From the NCBI RefSeq assembly GCF_030409795.1, contig NZ_JAUFQN010000019.1, positions 1,426,001 through 1,490,000 on the forward strand: a DNA stretch of 64,000 nucleotides, in the 5' to 3' direction. This DNA comes from Flavobacterium paronense (lineage in GTDB: Bacteria > Bacteroidota > Bacteroidia > Flavobacteriales > Flavobacteriaceae). The position numbers and the translations under genes are program-made. The notes under the pieces were generated by a model, which did not search any database, was not told the DNA's origin, and saw only the letters and a list, made by a program, of their open reading frames with translations. Below, in pieces: positions 1 through 9,240 of this stretch (position 1 is the stretch's first letter; every line of letters starts with the position of its first letter).

Positions 1-24
1 TAACTTCTTATGCCTTTTTTTTTA
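1..24 (+). terminator. right half of a probable terminator cut by the window edge
   Basis: CTTATGCC at 7-14 is followed by nine T. It matches the right arm of the intact terminator at 2804-2833, so it probably ends a gene lying upstream of the window. The left arm is not visible. Confidence 0.4.
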
Positions 25-119
25 TTAAAATTAATTGAGGGCATTCTGAAAAACAGTTTTAACAATAAAATAAATGCAGATACGAATTATCAAATTCTAA
101 ATTTATGCATATTTATTAG

Positions 120-147
120 TTATACCCTTATTTTTTTTAGGGTATAA
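120..147. other. hairpin in the 5' region of amt
   Basis: A perfect 9-bp inverted repeat, TTATACCCT / AGGGTATAA, encloses a 10-base T-rich loop about 100 bases upstream of amt. No clear TANNTTTG box was found in 25-243. The hairpin could be a second terminator for the upstream gene or a regulatory structure in the amt leader. The rest of 25-243 is AT-rich with no recognisable gene. Confidence 0.4.
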
Positions 148-243
148 ATTAATATATTCGTAAAAATGACGCTCTAAGTGCATTTTTTACATGGGTTATA
201 ACTCATTTTATATATTTTTAACAAAATTTTAAATATTAAACAT

Positions 244-1569
244 ATGAGAAAAATTATTTTAAGTGTGATTCTAATCACGATTTTAGTGTTATCTGTTTTT
301 TCAATTTATTTATTTCCAGAAAGTGCAACTTTAGGAGCACATGTTATCCCTCTAAAATTAGATACTGGAGACACAGCTTGGATGCTATGCGCAACAGGAC
401 TTGTATTGCTAATGACACCAGGACTTGGTTTCTTTTATGGAGGAATGGTTGGTAAGAAAAATGTAATTAGCACAGTTCTACAAAGCTTCATAGCTATGGT
501 AGTTGTAACTGTACTTTGGGTTGTAGTTGGATTTGGAATGTGCTTTGGACCGTCAATAGGAGGTTTTATTGGAGATCCTTCCCATAACTTGTTTTTTCAG
601 GGAGTAAGTGCTAATACAGCATGGGACTTAGCCCCAACGATTCCATTTATATTGTTTGCTTTGTTTCAAGCAAAATTTGCTATCATTACACCTGCGTTAA
701 TAACAGGGGCTTTTGCAGAACGCGTACGTTTCTGGGCTTATATGTTATTTATGGTTTTATTCATACTATTCGTTTATGCTCCATTATGCCATATGACTTG
801 GCATCCTGATGGAATCTTTTTTGGATGGGGAGTATTAGATTTTGCTGGTGGAACAGTCGTGCACATGAGTGCTGGTTGGGCTGCTCTTGCAGGGGCTATA
901 TTTTTAGGAAAAAGAAAAGTGCAAAAAGCAAATCCTGCTCGTATAACTTATGTATTATTAGGAACTGGCTTATTGTGGTTCGGTTGGTTTGGTTTCAATG
1001 CAGGTTCTGCTGTTGGTTCTGGTAGTCTTGCCGCTCAAGCTTTAGGAACGACAACTGTTGCGGCTGCCGCTGCTGCAATGGGTTGGGTTTTCTTAGATAA
1101 AATTCTTGGACACAAACTTTCTGCTATGGGAGCTTGTATAGGTGCAGTTGTTGGATTGGTTGCTATTACTCCTGCTGCAGGTTTTGTATCAATTCCTTCT
1201 GCTCTTGCCATTGGTTTTATAGCTAGTATTGTAAGTAACTTTGTGGTTAGCAAATTTCCAAAAGGTAAAATCGACGATGCTCTAGATGTATTTGCTTGTC
1301 ACGGTGTTGGCGGTATGGTTGGTATGCTTTTAACTGGTGTATTTGCCTCAAAATCTGTTAATGCAATTGTTGGTGACAATCAAGGTTTAATATATGGTGA
1401 TACTACTTTGTTTTTTACACAATTGAAAGCTTTAGTATTAGTATCAATATTTGCTTTTTCGGTTTCCTATGCCTTATTTTTCATTGTAAATAAAATAACT
1501 CCACTACGTGTGAGCGAAGAGAAAGAAGAATTAGGATTAGACATTTCACAACACGGTGAATTCCTATAA
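244..1569 (+). CDS. amt: ammonium transporter (Amt family)
   Basis: Inner-membrane ammonium channel that brings ammonium in for assimilation. The 441 residues begin with a hydrophobic segment that may be a cleaved signal, followed by about eleven membrane helices. The first Amt helix carries LMTPGLGFFYGG (about 56-67). The two pore histidines are visible in GGTVVHMSAG (H207) and FACHGVGGM (H353). The C-terminal tail LRVSEEKEELGLD is the conserved cytoplasmic regulatory segment. Length is normal for the family. The next gene is an outer-membrane barrel of a family often found beside amt. A GlnK partner is not visible and may lie left of the window. Identification is secure. Confidence 0.97.
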   Translation: MRKIILSVILITILVLSVFSIYLFPESATLGAHVIPLKLDTGDTAWMLCATGLVLLMTPGLGFFYGGMVGKKNVISTVLQSFIAMVVVTVLWVVVGFGMCFGPSIGGFIGDPSHNLFFQGVSANTAWDLAPTIPFILFALFQAKFAIITPALITGAFAERVRFWAYMLFMVLFILFVYAPLCHMTWHPDGIFFGWGVLDFAGGTVVHMSAGWAALAGAIFLGKRKVQKANPARITYVLLGTGLLWFGWFGFNAGSAVGSGSLAAQALGTTTVAAAAAAMGWVFLDKILGHKLSAMGACIGAVVGLVAITPAAGFVSIPSALAIGFIASIVSNFVVSKFPKGKIDDALDVFACHGVGGMVGMLLTGVFASKSVNAIVGDNQGLIYGDTTLFFTQLKALVLVSIFAFSVSYALFFIVNKITPLRVSEEKEELGLDISQHGEFL

Positions 1570-1608
1570 ATAGCTTATTTAAATCACACTTATTTACTGA
1601 AAATATTT

Positions 1609-1640
1609 TCAACAACATCTGATACATTAGATGTTGTTGA
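1609..1640 (+). terminator. hairpin between amt and the porin gene
   Basis: A 12-bp perfect stem, TCAACAACATCT / AGATGTTGTTGA, with an 8-base loop, then TAGTATTTTC. The poor T-run suggests an attenuator or an mRNA-processing or stability hairpin that lowers expression of one gene relative to the other. A full terminator is less likely. Confidence 0.45.
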
Positions 1641-1701
1641 TAGTATTTTCTATTGAACTAACCTTAATAATATCTTTAATAATTAACTAAAAAATAACAC
1701 A

Positions 1702-2772
1702 ATGAAAAAAACAACAACAATTTTTAAAAAGAATATTTTTCAAATAATGGGTATTTCCTTATTAACGATATGTTCTGCAAAAGCTCAAGAAAGCACACCA
1801 ATATTACCTGGAACAGTATTCGCAGGTTCTGCTGATTTTTATTATAAATATGATTTTGCTGAAGTTGATAACAGTTATACCAGCTTTACACATTCTCATG
1901 ATTCCTTCGAGATTGGTATGGCTTCAATTGAAGCTTCTCACAAGTTAGGCAAAGCTTCTGTATTTGTTGATTTAGGTTTTGGATCAAGAGCGAGTGAATT
2001 TACTTATAACGATGCTGCCAATACTTTTATGATTAAACAATTGTATGTTACCTATGATTTTTCTCCAAGTTTCAAAGTTACAGCAGGTAGTTTTGCCACT
2101 CATATTGGATACGAATTAGTAGATGCTGTTGATAACAAAAACTACAGCATGTCTTATGCTTTTACCAATGGCCCATTTTTTAATACTGGAGTAAAAGCTC
2201 AATATACTTCAGGGAAATATAGCTTTATGGCCGGAATTACTAACCCAACTGATTTTAAAACTGCTGGAGAGGCAGGTTCAAAAGAAAAAACATTTATTGG
2301 ACAAATTGGTTATGTTGCTGAAACTGGTAGTGCCTACTTAAACTTCACTTCAGGCAGTAATAATCCTGCTTCTGATAAAAACAAAACGCAATTTGATTTT
2401 GTAGGTACTAAAAAGTTAAATAGTAAATTAACTTTAGGTTTTAATGGTACTTATGCTATGGTTAAAGATGACAACGATAGTGCTCTTGATGCTAACTGGT
2501 TTTCTTTGATAGGTTATGCAAACTATGCCTTGAAAGGCAAATGGAGTATGGCTTATAGATTAGAGTATTTTGATGATAAAGATGGTGCTATTTTTGGAGC
2601 AAAGCCTAGCATCATAGGAAATACGTTGTCTTTTAATTATAAAGAAGGTAACTTTACGTTTATTCCAGAAATTAGATTTGATTCGTCATCAGAAGATATT
2701 TTTAGCAAGAAAAATGGAAGTGCAACAGTTTCATCTGCTTATGTTTTATTTGCAACTACTTATTCTTTTTAA
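1702..2772 (+). CDS. outer-membrane beta-barrel protein (BBP2/OmpL-like porin)
   Basis: The 356 residues start with a basic hydrophobic signal peptide ending near ICSAKAQ (about residue 28). The rest is a chain of alternating hydrophobic strands with many Tyr/Phe and Gly, ending in an aromatic residue (TTYSF), as expected for an outer-membrane barrel. It resembles putative beta-barrel porin-2 (BBP2) proteins, which commonly sit next to amt in Bacteroidota. Its likely job is small-solute passage, possibly ammonium or other nitrogen sources, across the outer membrane; this rests on position only. It lies 132 bases after amt with a hairpin between them, so it may share the amt transcript. Confidence 0.8.
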   Translation: MKKTTTIFKKNIFQIMGISLLTICSAKAQESTPILPGTVFAGSADFYYKYDFAEVDNSYTSFTHSHDSFEIGMASIEASHKLGKASVFVDLGFGSRASEFTYNDAANTFMIKQLYVTYDFSPSFKVTAGSFATHIGYELVDAVDNKNYSMSYAFTNGPFFNTGVKAQYTSGKYSFMAGITNPTDFKTAGEAGSKEKTFIGQIGYVAETGSAYLNFTSGSNNPASDKNKTQFDFVGTKKLNSKLTLGFNGTYAMVKDDNDSALDANWFSLIGYANYALKGKWSMAYRLEYFDDKDGAIFGAKPSIIGNTLSFNYKEGNFTFIPEIRFDSSSEDIFSKKNGSATVSSAYVLFATTYSF

Positions 2773-2803
2773 AACATACAATAACCAAAACAACACAAAT
2801 TAT

Positions 2804-2833
2804 AAAGGCATAAGTTTAATTACTTATGCCTTT
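2804..2833. terminator. bidirectional terminator between porin gene and purB
   Basis: Stem AAAGGCATAAGT / ACTTATGCCTTT with a 6-base loop; a T-run on the + strand and an A-run upstream allow it to work both ways. It separates convergent genes. Confidence 0.85.
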
Positions 2834-2837
2834 TTTA

Positions 2838-4181
2838 TTATATCCCAGTAAAATTACTTGGAGTTATTTTCATCAACTCTGCTTTAATTGCATCCGAAAC
2901 TTCTAAAGTTTTTATAAATTCATGTATTGATTCTTTTGTAATTGCTGCATTTGTTCTAGTCAATCCTTTCAATGCTTCATACGGATTCGGGTAGCCTTCT
3001 CTTCTTAAAATGGTTTGAATCGCTTCAGCAACAACAGCCCAGTTTTTTTCTAAGTCTTCTGCAAATTTTGGTTCGTTTAATAACAGTTTGTTCAAGCCTT
3101 TTAATGTAGCATCAAACGCAATTAAAGTATGTCCAATTGGAACTCCAATATTTCTCAAAACAGTGCTATCAGTCAAATCGCGTTGTAATCTTGATATTGG
3201 AAGTTTGGCCGATAGATGTTCAAAAATAGCATTGGCAATACCTAAATTTCCTTCCGAGTTTTCAAAATCGATTGGGTTTACTTTGTGTGGCATAGCCGAT
3301 GAACCTATTTCTCCTGCTTTTATTTTTTGTTTGAAATATTCCATCGAAACGTATGTCCAAATATCTCTGTCTAAATCGATTACAATATTATTAATTCTTT
3401 TTAAGGCATCAAAAAACGCAGCAAAATGATCGTAATGCTCAATTTGTGTGGTTGGAAATGAATGTTGCAAACCTAGAGTTTCTTCCACGAAAGTGGTTCC
3501 GAATTGTTTCCAATCCACATTCGGATAGGCAACATGATGGGCATTATAATTCCCTGTTGCACCACCAAATTTAGCGGCAAACGGAATATTAAATAGTAAA
3601 CGCATTTGTTCTTCAATACGCTCTACAAATACCAAAATCTCTTTTCCTAAACGGGTTGGCGAGGCAGGTTGACCATGGGTTCTGGCTAACATTGGAATAG
3701 CATTCCACTCCATCGCCAATTCTTTTAGCTTTGCCACTAATCCAATTAATGACTTCAAATAAACTTGTTGAAATGCTTCTTTTGTCGAAAGCGGAATGGC
3801 GGTGTTATTAATGTCTTGTGAGGTTAAACCAAAATGAATAAACTCTTTGTAGGCTGATAAACCTAATGCTTCAAACTTATCTTTGATAAAATATTCCACC
3901 GCTTTAACATCGTGATTGGTTGTTTTTTCGGTTTCTTTTATCCATTGAGCATCTTCGGTAGTAAAGTTTTTATAGAGATTACGCAAACTGTCAAAAACGC
4001 TTGGGTTTACCCCTTTTAGTTGTGGCAAATCAGCTTCGCACAAAGCGATGAAATACTCAACTTCTACCAAGACACGGTATTTGATTAAGGCTTCTTCAGA
4101 GAAATAATTGGAAAGCGATTTGGTTTTACTTCTATATCTTCCGTCAATAGGTGAAACAGCATTTAGTGGTGTTAGTGACAT
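2838..4181 (-). CDS. purB: adenylosuccinate lyase
   Basis: Catalyses two fumarate-releasing steps of purine synthesis: SAICAR to AICAR, and adenylosuccinate to AMP. The 447-residue protein has the superfamily features: TNHDVKAVEY near the N-terminus, HFGLTSQDINNTA (about 117-129), RTHGQPASPTRLGKE, and the flexible signature loop GSSAMPHKVNPIDFEN (about 293-308) with the catalytic serine. Length fits the E. coli-type PurB. It is monocistronic, with a TANNTTTG box upstream and a shared terminator downstream. Confidence 0.97.
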   Translation of the reverse strand: MSLTPLNAVSPIDGRYRSKTKSLSNYFSEEALIKYRVLVEVEYFIALCEADLPQLKGVNPSVFDSLRNLYKNFTTEDAQWIKETEKTTNHDVKAVEYFIKDKFEALGLSAYKEFIHFGLTSQDINNTAIPLSTKEAFQQVYLKSLIGLVAKLKELAMEWNAIPMLARTHGQPASPTRLGKEILVFVERIEEQMRLLFNIPFAAKFGGATGNYNAHHVAYPNVDWKQFGTTFVEETLGLQHSFPTTQIEHYDHFAAFFDALKRINNIVIDLDRDIWTYVSMEYFKQKIKAGEIGSSAMPHKVNPIDFENSEGNLGIANAIFEHLSAKLPISRLQRDLTDSTVLRNIGVPIGHTLIAFDATLKGLNKLLLNEPKFAEDLEKNWAVVAEAIQTILRREGYPNPYEALKGLTRTNAAITKESIHEFIKTLEVSDAIKAELMKITPSNFTGI

Positions 4182-4204
4182 GTGTAGTGTTGTTTTGTAA
4201 GATG

Positions 4205-4212
4205 CAAAAATA
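4205..4212 (-). promoter_or_regulatory. -7 box for purB
   Basis: Reads TATTTTTG on the - strand, matching TANNTTTG, 23 bases before the purB start codon. Confidence 0.5.
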
Positions 4213-4330
4213 AGGAATAGTGTTCTGTGTTCAGTAATTAGTGTTCAGTTTTTTTAGGAGCAGAATATTTGTCTTTTTTAAGATGTTCACTCCCGCTGTC
4301 CGCTATACTTCGGTGCCGCTCCCATCGGGG

Positions 4331-5041
4331 CTAATGACAACTTTTAGCTTCTATAATTTCTACTAATTTTTCTCTTAAAAACGGAACACCATCTGTAGCA
4401 TTCATTGAAATTATTTCTAAAGGATTTTGCAAATTATTAATACTCGCAGGTCTTGGGTCGATATAAAAAACAGGAGTGTTTGGATTCGCATAATGCATCA
4501 GACTTGCTGCCGGATATACCTGAAGTGATGTACCAATAATGGCTACGTAGTCAGCTTGCGCTGTGATATTTATGGCTTCTTCTAAAGCAGGAACCATTTC
4601 ACCAAACCAAACAATATGCGGACGTAATTGATTGCCTTTATCATCAACATCTCCAATTACTAAATCGTGCTGCCAATCTAAAATATAAGTTTCGTTTTTG
4701 GTGCTACGCACTTTTAATAACTCGCCATGCAAATGCAAAACTTTGGTACTTCCTGCCTGTTCGTGAAGATTGTCTACGTTTTGAGTAATAATATGAACAT
4801 CAAAATATTTTTCTAATTCCGCTAAACCAAAGTGTCCTTTATTGGGTTTTACCTCTTGTAATTGTTTTCGCCTTTGATTATAAAAATCTAAAACGAGTTC
4901 TTTGTTTCTATGCCAACCTTCAGGCGAAGCTACATCCATAACATTATAACCTTCCCAAAGTCCATCGGCATCACGAAAGGTTTTGATACCGCTTTCGGCA
5001 GAAATTCCAGCTCCGGTTAGCACTACTAGTTTCTTTTTCAT
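4331..5041 (-). CDS. cobB: NAD-dependent protein deacylase, sirtuin class III, without zinc cysteines
   Basis: Removes acyl groups from protein lysines using NAD+. The 236-residue protein has the Rossmann motif GAGISAESGIKTFRD (10-24), TQNVDNLHEQAG (86-97) and the catalytic histidine in HLHGE (H105). Y54 and R57 in FYNQRR are the class III pair known to favour succinyl/malonyl-lysine, so desuccinylase activity is expected. The region after the catalytic His (about 106-145), where CobB proteins normally hold a four-cysteine zinc site, has no cysteine at all. It is divergently transcribed from the gene at 5199. Family assignment is secure; substrate preference is inferred. Confidence 0.92.
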   Translation of the reverse strand: MKKKLVVLTGAGISAESGIKTFRDADGLWEGYNVMDVASPEGWHRNKELVLDFYNQRRKQLQEVKPNKGHFGLAELEKYFDVHIITQNVDNLHEQAGSTKVLHLHGELLKVRSTKNETYILDWQHDLVIGDVDDKGNQLRPHIVWFGEMVPALEEAINITAQADYVAIIGTSLQVYPAASLMHYANPNTPVFYIDPRPASINNLQNPLEIISMNATDGVPFLREKLVEIIEAKSCH

Positions 5042-5165
5042 TTTTAATTACTAAGATTATAAGATTACTAAATTAATAAAAATACGGTAACGTTTACTGC
5101 GGTTATTCTTATTAAATATGTTTATAACTTGCTGTAAGGTTGTTATGATTTAAAAAAACTTTTGA

Positions 5166-5173
5166 TAGATTTG
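5166..5173 (+). promoter_or_regulatory. -7 box for the 5199 operon
   Basis: TAGATTTG matches TANNTTTG, with a TTG at 5140-5142 (23-base spacing) as a possible -33 element. It supports the GTG start at 5199. Confidence 0.5.
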
Positions 5174-5198
5174 GGTAAACTAATCATTACAACTACCC

Positions 5199-6221
5199 GT
5201 GAACGAAATTACCTCTTCCAAAAAAATCATCTTCCCCCTTTTACTTATAGCATTAATTGGTTTCTTCGGATATCTGACGGTTATGTGCTATAATAAATAC
5301 GACAGCCACAATTATGCAACAGCGGATAATATTGTTTTTGCTATTGTATGTTTTTTGCTTGCCCTGGTTTGTGCATTTATTTATATGAGTATCAAGGATA
5401 TCAGAATAACGACAACACAAGTAGAGTTTAAATCATTGATGGGTTATAAGACCCAAACGATGCGTTTAAGTGATATTAGTTCCTATACAATTCAGAATAT
5501 TTCAAACAAATATGGCAAAGATAAAGAAGCTATTACCCTTCACGCCAAGGATGGTACTGCAATAAAAGTAAAAGAAAATCTTTACTCAAACTATGATGAA
5601 ATTAAAGACCTGCTGACCAAAGATGTGACCAGGGATGAAAAATTAGAGGCGCGACTACAGTGCACTGCTTCACTTAAAAGTGCCTTACTAATCATTTTCA
5701 TTGGGCTTTTAATTTTAACTGCGGGCTTTTTGTCGAGGGAAAAAGTAATTAATAGCAAGGATATTTTTTATGTTAAGGATTTAGCAGCAGACAATATCAG
5801 ACTAACAAAAGGCAGAAAAGGGAATTCCTCATCACTTCACATTGATTTGATGAAGTATCCTGATTATGATTTCAAGGTTACCAATCTAGGGTTTTCAGCC
5901 ACCGATTCGGAAGGAGCACTTAATGAAATACATCCTATGGATAGCATCATGGTTGGAATTTCAAAAGATGATTATGACAAAAAAATCAGCAAAACTATAA
6001 CTCCGGGTTTCTTTGATATCTATTTTGGTTATACTCATATAAAAGTGTATGAGCTACGTAATCAAAACTATGAGTTCCTGTCTATTGATAATTATAATGA
6101 GGTTATTAAAAGACATGTTTTTTTCGGGATGGGCTTTTTTAGTCTGGTTGGGGTTATGCTTTTAGGTTTTGGAATCTATATTTATTTTAAGGCAAAGAGA
6201 AATACAACTGAAATAGTTTAA
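5199..6221 (+). CDS. membrane protein with PH-like domain, unknown function
   Basis: The 340 residues start at a GTG; no in-frame ATG is available near the N-terminus. Membrane segments are visible near residues 12-31, 45-66, 160-180 and 305-332. Residues about 70-150 are soluble and strand-rich (VEFKSLMGYKTQTMRLSDIS), resembling bacterial PH-like domains found between membrane helices. Residues about 185-300 form a second soluble domain, probably periplasmic. No catalytic motif is recognised. It is followed 13 bases later by a DoxX-like membrane protein, so the two are probably co-transcribed and may form one complex. Confidence 0.7.
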   Translation: MNEITSSKKIIFPLLLIALIGFFGYLTVMCYNKYDSHNYATADNIVFAIVCFLLALVCAFIYMSIKDIRITTTQVEFKSLMGYKTQTMRLSDISSYTIQNISNKYGKDKEAITLHAKDGTAIKVKENLYSNYDEIKDLLTKDVTRDEKLEARLQCTASLKSALLIIFIGLLILTAGFLSREKVINSKDIFYVKDLAADNIRLTKGRKGNSSSLHIDLMKYPDYDFKVTNLGFSATDSEGALNEIHPMDSIMVGISKDDYDKKISKTITPGFFDIYFGYTHIKVYELRNQNYEFLSIDNYNEVIKRHVFFGMGFFSLVGVMLLGFGIYIYFKAKRNTTEIV

Positions 6222-6234
6222 TAAAATTAAGCTT

Positions 6235-7512
6235 ATGAAACACATCAAAAAAATATCCTTTAGATTTTTCTTTATTTATTTTTTACTGACAATTGCGCCA
6301 TGGTTTTGGTTAGATGTCATTCCGGGAGTAAGTTATCTTACAAGGATTTATACCCAGGCGGTACAGTGGATAGTTTTTAGATTCAATGATTGGTTTTTGC
6401 ACATTAAAGATAAACTGAATACTGAAGGTTATGGAAGCGGAGACACTACATATTATTGGGCGGAGTTTTACACAATTATTATACTTTCACTTGTAATTGC
6501 AATTCTTTGGAATGCTTTCGATAAAAAAGAAAAAGAATCAAAATCACTGTCTTATTGGCTGCACAATTTGATTCGTTATAATCTTTGCTTTGTCTCATTT
6601 ATTTATGGTTCCATTAAGCTTTTTGCTTTACAAATGTCTTTCCCTACTTTAAGTCAGCTGGCTACTCCACTTGGCGATTTTCTGCCCATGCGTTTAAGCT
6701 GGATGTTTATTGGCTATTCAGAACCTTATCAAATATTTTCGGGGATAATGGAACTTACTGTTGGAGTATTATTACTTTACAGAAGAACGATTCCGCTGGG
6801 TTTATTTGTTGGTCTTGGAGTATTTATCAATGTCTTCGTCCTTAATATGTGTTATGACATTCCCGTAAAATTATACTCGATGCAAATTGTTATAAGCTGT
6901 TTATTTTTATTAGCTATCGACAGTGAAAAATACCTGAATTTCTTTGTGCTAAATAAGCCAACGGTACCAATTACAGGCTATAATTATAGATTTACCAAAA
7001 GATGGCAAAGAATTGGACGGATAGTCTTAAAAAGCACTTTTATTGTCCTGGTTGTTGGCTTTTCTTTTTATGATGCTGTTAGTCAGTACCAGGAAAGCAA
7101 AAAACTGGAAACAAGTGTTATTCCGCCAGGCATTTACAATATTAAAACATTTAAAAAGAACAATCAGATTTTTGCTATAGATGCCACTGATACTATGGCA
7201 TGGAAGGATTTTATATTTGAAAAAGGAAAACTCGGCAGCATCAAAACGGCGGATACTACCTTTATGAACCGATATGGAAGGGCTTATTTTATTTATGAAG
7301 CTGACAAAGCCAAACAAATAATACACTTCAAGGAAAGTATGTCCGACAGTGTTCCTTTGTTTGGGATGAAATATAAATTTATCAATAAAAACTTGCTTCA
7401 GTTAAATGGAGTTTTCAAAAAAGACACCTTGTTCTTTGAACTAATAAAAAGTAATAAAACGTTCCCGTTAGCAGAGAGACAATTTCATTGGATATCAGAA
7501 GCTAACAGATAA
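6235..7512 (+). CDS. DoxX-like multi-pass membrane protein
   Basis: A 425-residue protein. Helix 1 (residues 9-25) is followed by a loop containing paired aromatics. Four DoxX-like helices cover about 105-225 (FIYGSIKLF, GIMELTVGVLLLYRR, PLGLFVGLGVFINVFVLNM). After a further helix near 265-285, a C-terminal soluble domain of about 135 residues probably faces the periplasm. DoxX-family proteins are linked to small-molecule oxidation or redox sensing, but the family is too broad to name a substrate here. It is in a putative operon with the preceding PH-like membrane protein and 23 bases upstream of the TrmH gene. Confidence 0.65.
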   Translation: MKHIKKISFRFFFIYFLLTIAPWFWLDVIPGVSYLTRIYTQAVQWIVFRFNDWFLHIKDKLNTEGYGSGDTTYYWAEFYTIIILSLVIAILWNAFDKKEKESKSLSYWLHNLIRYNLCFVSFIYGSIKLFALQMSFPTLSQLATPLGDFLPMRLSWMFIGYSEPYQIFSGIMELTVGVLLLYRRTIPLGLFVGLGVFINVFVLNMCYDIPVKLYSMQIVISCLFLLAIDSEKYLNFFVLNKPTVPITGYNYRFTKRWQRIGRIVLKSTFIVLVVGFSFYDAVSQYQESKKLETSVIPPGIYNIKTFKKNNQIFAIDATDTMAWKDFIFEKGKLGSIKTADTTFMNRYGRAYFIYEADKAKQIIHFKESMSDSVPLFGMKYKFINKNLLQLNGVFKKDTLFFELIKSNKTFPLAERQFHWISEANR

Positions 7513-7535
7513 CTTCGTATTAAAATACTATTATA

Positions 7536-8189
7536 ATGATTGACCTAGATTACCTCAAATATCTGGAAGAATTCCTAACCGACAACCGCAAAGAGCGCTT
7601 TGAAAACGTATTAACCAATAGAACAAATCATTTTACGATTGCCGTAGAAGATGTGTTTCAATTCCATAATACAAGTGCCGTGATGCGTAGCTGTGAGGTT
7701 TTTGGAATTCAGGAGATTAATATTGTTGAGCAGCGCTTTGGCAAAAACATCGACAAAGAAATAGCAATGGGTGCACAAAAATGGGTCGATATCAATAAAT
7801 TTGAAAATATCTCCAATTGCATAGAAACTTTAAAAAGTAAAGGCTATCAAATCATTGCGACAACACCTCATAACGATTCGTGTTTGCTGCATGAATTTGA
7901 TGTAACCAAAAAAAGCGCTTTATTCTTTGGCACCGAAAAAGAAGGATTATCAGAAGAAGTGATGAGTCAGGCTGATGGATATTTAAAAATCCCAATGGTA
8001 GGTTTTACGGAGAGTTTGAATATTTCAGTTTCTGCAGCTATCATTATTCAGGACATTACCACTCGCCTACGCCAATCTAATGTTAACTGGCAACTTACCG
8101 AAGAAGAATTATTGGAAAAGAGATTACTTTGGGCTAAGAATACGATAAAGGATATTAAGCGGATTGAAAAGAGGTATTATTCTCAGTAG
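7536..8189 (+). CDS. trmH: SpoU-family tRNA/rRNA 2'-O-methyltransferase (TrmH type)
   Basis: Methylates ribose 2'-OH in RNA with S-adenosylmethionine, using a trefoil-knot SPOUT fold. All three SpoU motifs are visible: FHNTSAVMRSCEVFGI (motif 1, with the catalytic Asn/Arg, about 43-58), FFGTEKEGLSEEV (motif 2, about 130-142) and IPMVGFTESLNISVSAAI (motif 3, about 152-169). The 217-residue length and C-terminal basic tail fit TrmH, which makes Gm18 in tRNA; an rRNA target cannot be excluded. Confidence 0.88.
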   Translation: MIDLDYLKYLEEFLTDNRKERFENVLTNRTNHFTIAVEDVFQFHNTSAVMRSCEVFGIQEINIVEQRFGKNIDKEIAMGAQKWVDINKFENISNCIETLKSKGYQIIATTPHNDSCLLHEFDVTKKSALFFGTEKEGLSEEVMSQADGYLKIPMVGFTESLNISVSAAIIIQDITTRLRQSNVNWQLTEEELLEKRLLWAKNTIKDIKRIEKRYYSQ

Positions 8190-8263
8190 TTATTGGTTGT
8201 CTGTTATCGGTTGTTAAAACACAAAGAACGAGAACAGAGAACTGAAAACTGATAACCGAACCT

Positions 8264-9031
8264 CTACTTCTTCTTCAATACCTTATATTGCTCATAGCAT
8301 TCACTGATGGCATCCATAATTTGCAAATCGTTTGCCGTTTTTATAAACTCCTCTGAATAACTACAACGCGTTAAGATTTCGGCAATTTCTTTTTTATCAA
8401 TACCTAAAAGTACGCCCAGGGTTTCTCTATCAAATTTAGATTCTAAAAGATTCCTAACCGTATCATCCTTTTTCATCTGTTTGAGTTTTTTAAGTTCGTT
8501 GGTCTTTTTGCCAAAGAAATTATACAGCATATCCGCCGGATTAAAAATAGAACCTAAAACTCTGGTAAAAGCGCCAGGTGAAGTATCGCCGGTTTCATAT
8601 CCTTGTGATAAACCAGAAATACTGTAACGATAGTTTTCTTTATCCGGAATAAGTTTTGAATCAATTTCGAGATAACCCGTTAAGTCATATTTTCTAACAA
8701 TAACTTCTTCTAAAGCAATAGCTTTTTCTGTTAACAATAATTTAGCGGTTCCATTTTTTAACCAGTCATTAGTTACTCTTACTCTCAAGGATTGATAACC
8801 GAGTAAAGCTATGTGCAGTGTATCATTAACACTTACTTCCAATTCAAAATATCCTTTTATATCAGTTGTAACTCCTTTTACTTTGTTAATATTAATAACG
8901 TTTACATTAGTTATAGGTTTCAAAGTATTATCGTTAATAATAGTCCCAGAAACTTTTTGTGTTATCTGATTAACTTGTGCTATTGCACACAAAGGAAGCA
9001 TAAATAAAAGTAAAACGGTAAAGTATCTCAT
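8264..9031 (-). CDS. exported protein with carboxypeptidase-D regulatory-like domain
   Basis: A signal peptide (MRYFTVLLLFMLPLCAIAQ) leads into a beta-sandwich domain at about 25-112, with VSGTIINDNTLKPITNVNV and GYQSLRVRV typical of CarboxypepD_reg-like folds. In Bacteroidota these often precede TonB receptors. Here the domain stands alone with a 140-residue helical C-terminal part that I do not recognise. The protein is probably periplasmic or outer-membrane associated. It is monocistronic, converging on trmH. Confidence 0.7.
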   Translation of the reverse strand: MRYFTVLLLFMLPLCAIAQVNQITQKVSGTIINDNTLKPITNVNVININKVKGVTTDIKGYFELEVSVNDTLHIALLGYQSLRVRVTNDWLKNGTAKLLLTEKAIALEEVIVRKYDLTGYLEIDSKLIPDKENYRYSISGLSQGYETGDTSPGAFTRVLGSIFNPADMLYNFFGKKTNELKKLKQMKKDDTVRNLLESKFDRETLGVLLGIDKKEIAEILTRCSYSEEFIKTANDLQIMDAISECYEQYKVLKKK

Positions 9032-9176
9032 AGCAATTTTTGATGGTTTAAAAGTATGAAACTCTTTTATGATATTATAAAGTTTGGCATCAGAATTAGA
9101 ACAAAATTAACAAATTGAGGCATTCACAACGGAAAACTGAGTTTTCATCTCATATAATTAATTACAAATTGCAAAA

Positions 9177-9207
9177 AACTCCGCTTTACAATTAGTAAAA
9201 CGGAGTT
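9177..9207 (-). terminator. terminator of the helicase gene
   Basis: On the - strand, an inverted repeat AACTCCGTTTTA / TAAAGCGGAGTT with one mismatch is followed by TTTTTTG, 33 bases past the helicase stop codon. Confidence 0.8.
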
Positions 9208-9240
9208 CTATATAGTTTAATTAATTCTTAAACTTAAAAT

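Noticed and set aside
4296..4325. CCGCTGTCCGCTATACTTCGG-like segment as a fourth copy of the dispersed 30-bp repeat
   Set aside because: It is GC-rich and contains similar short words, but does not align with the GAATT..GGAGCG..GCGGAATAAA core.
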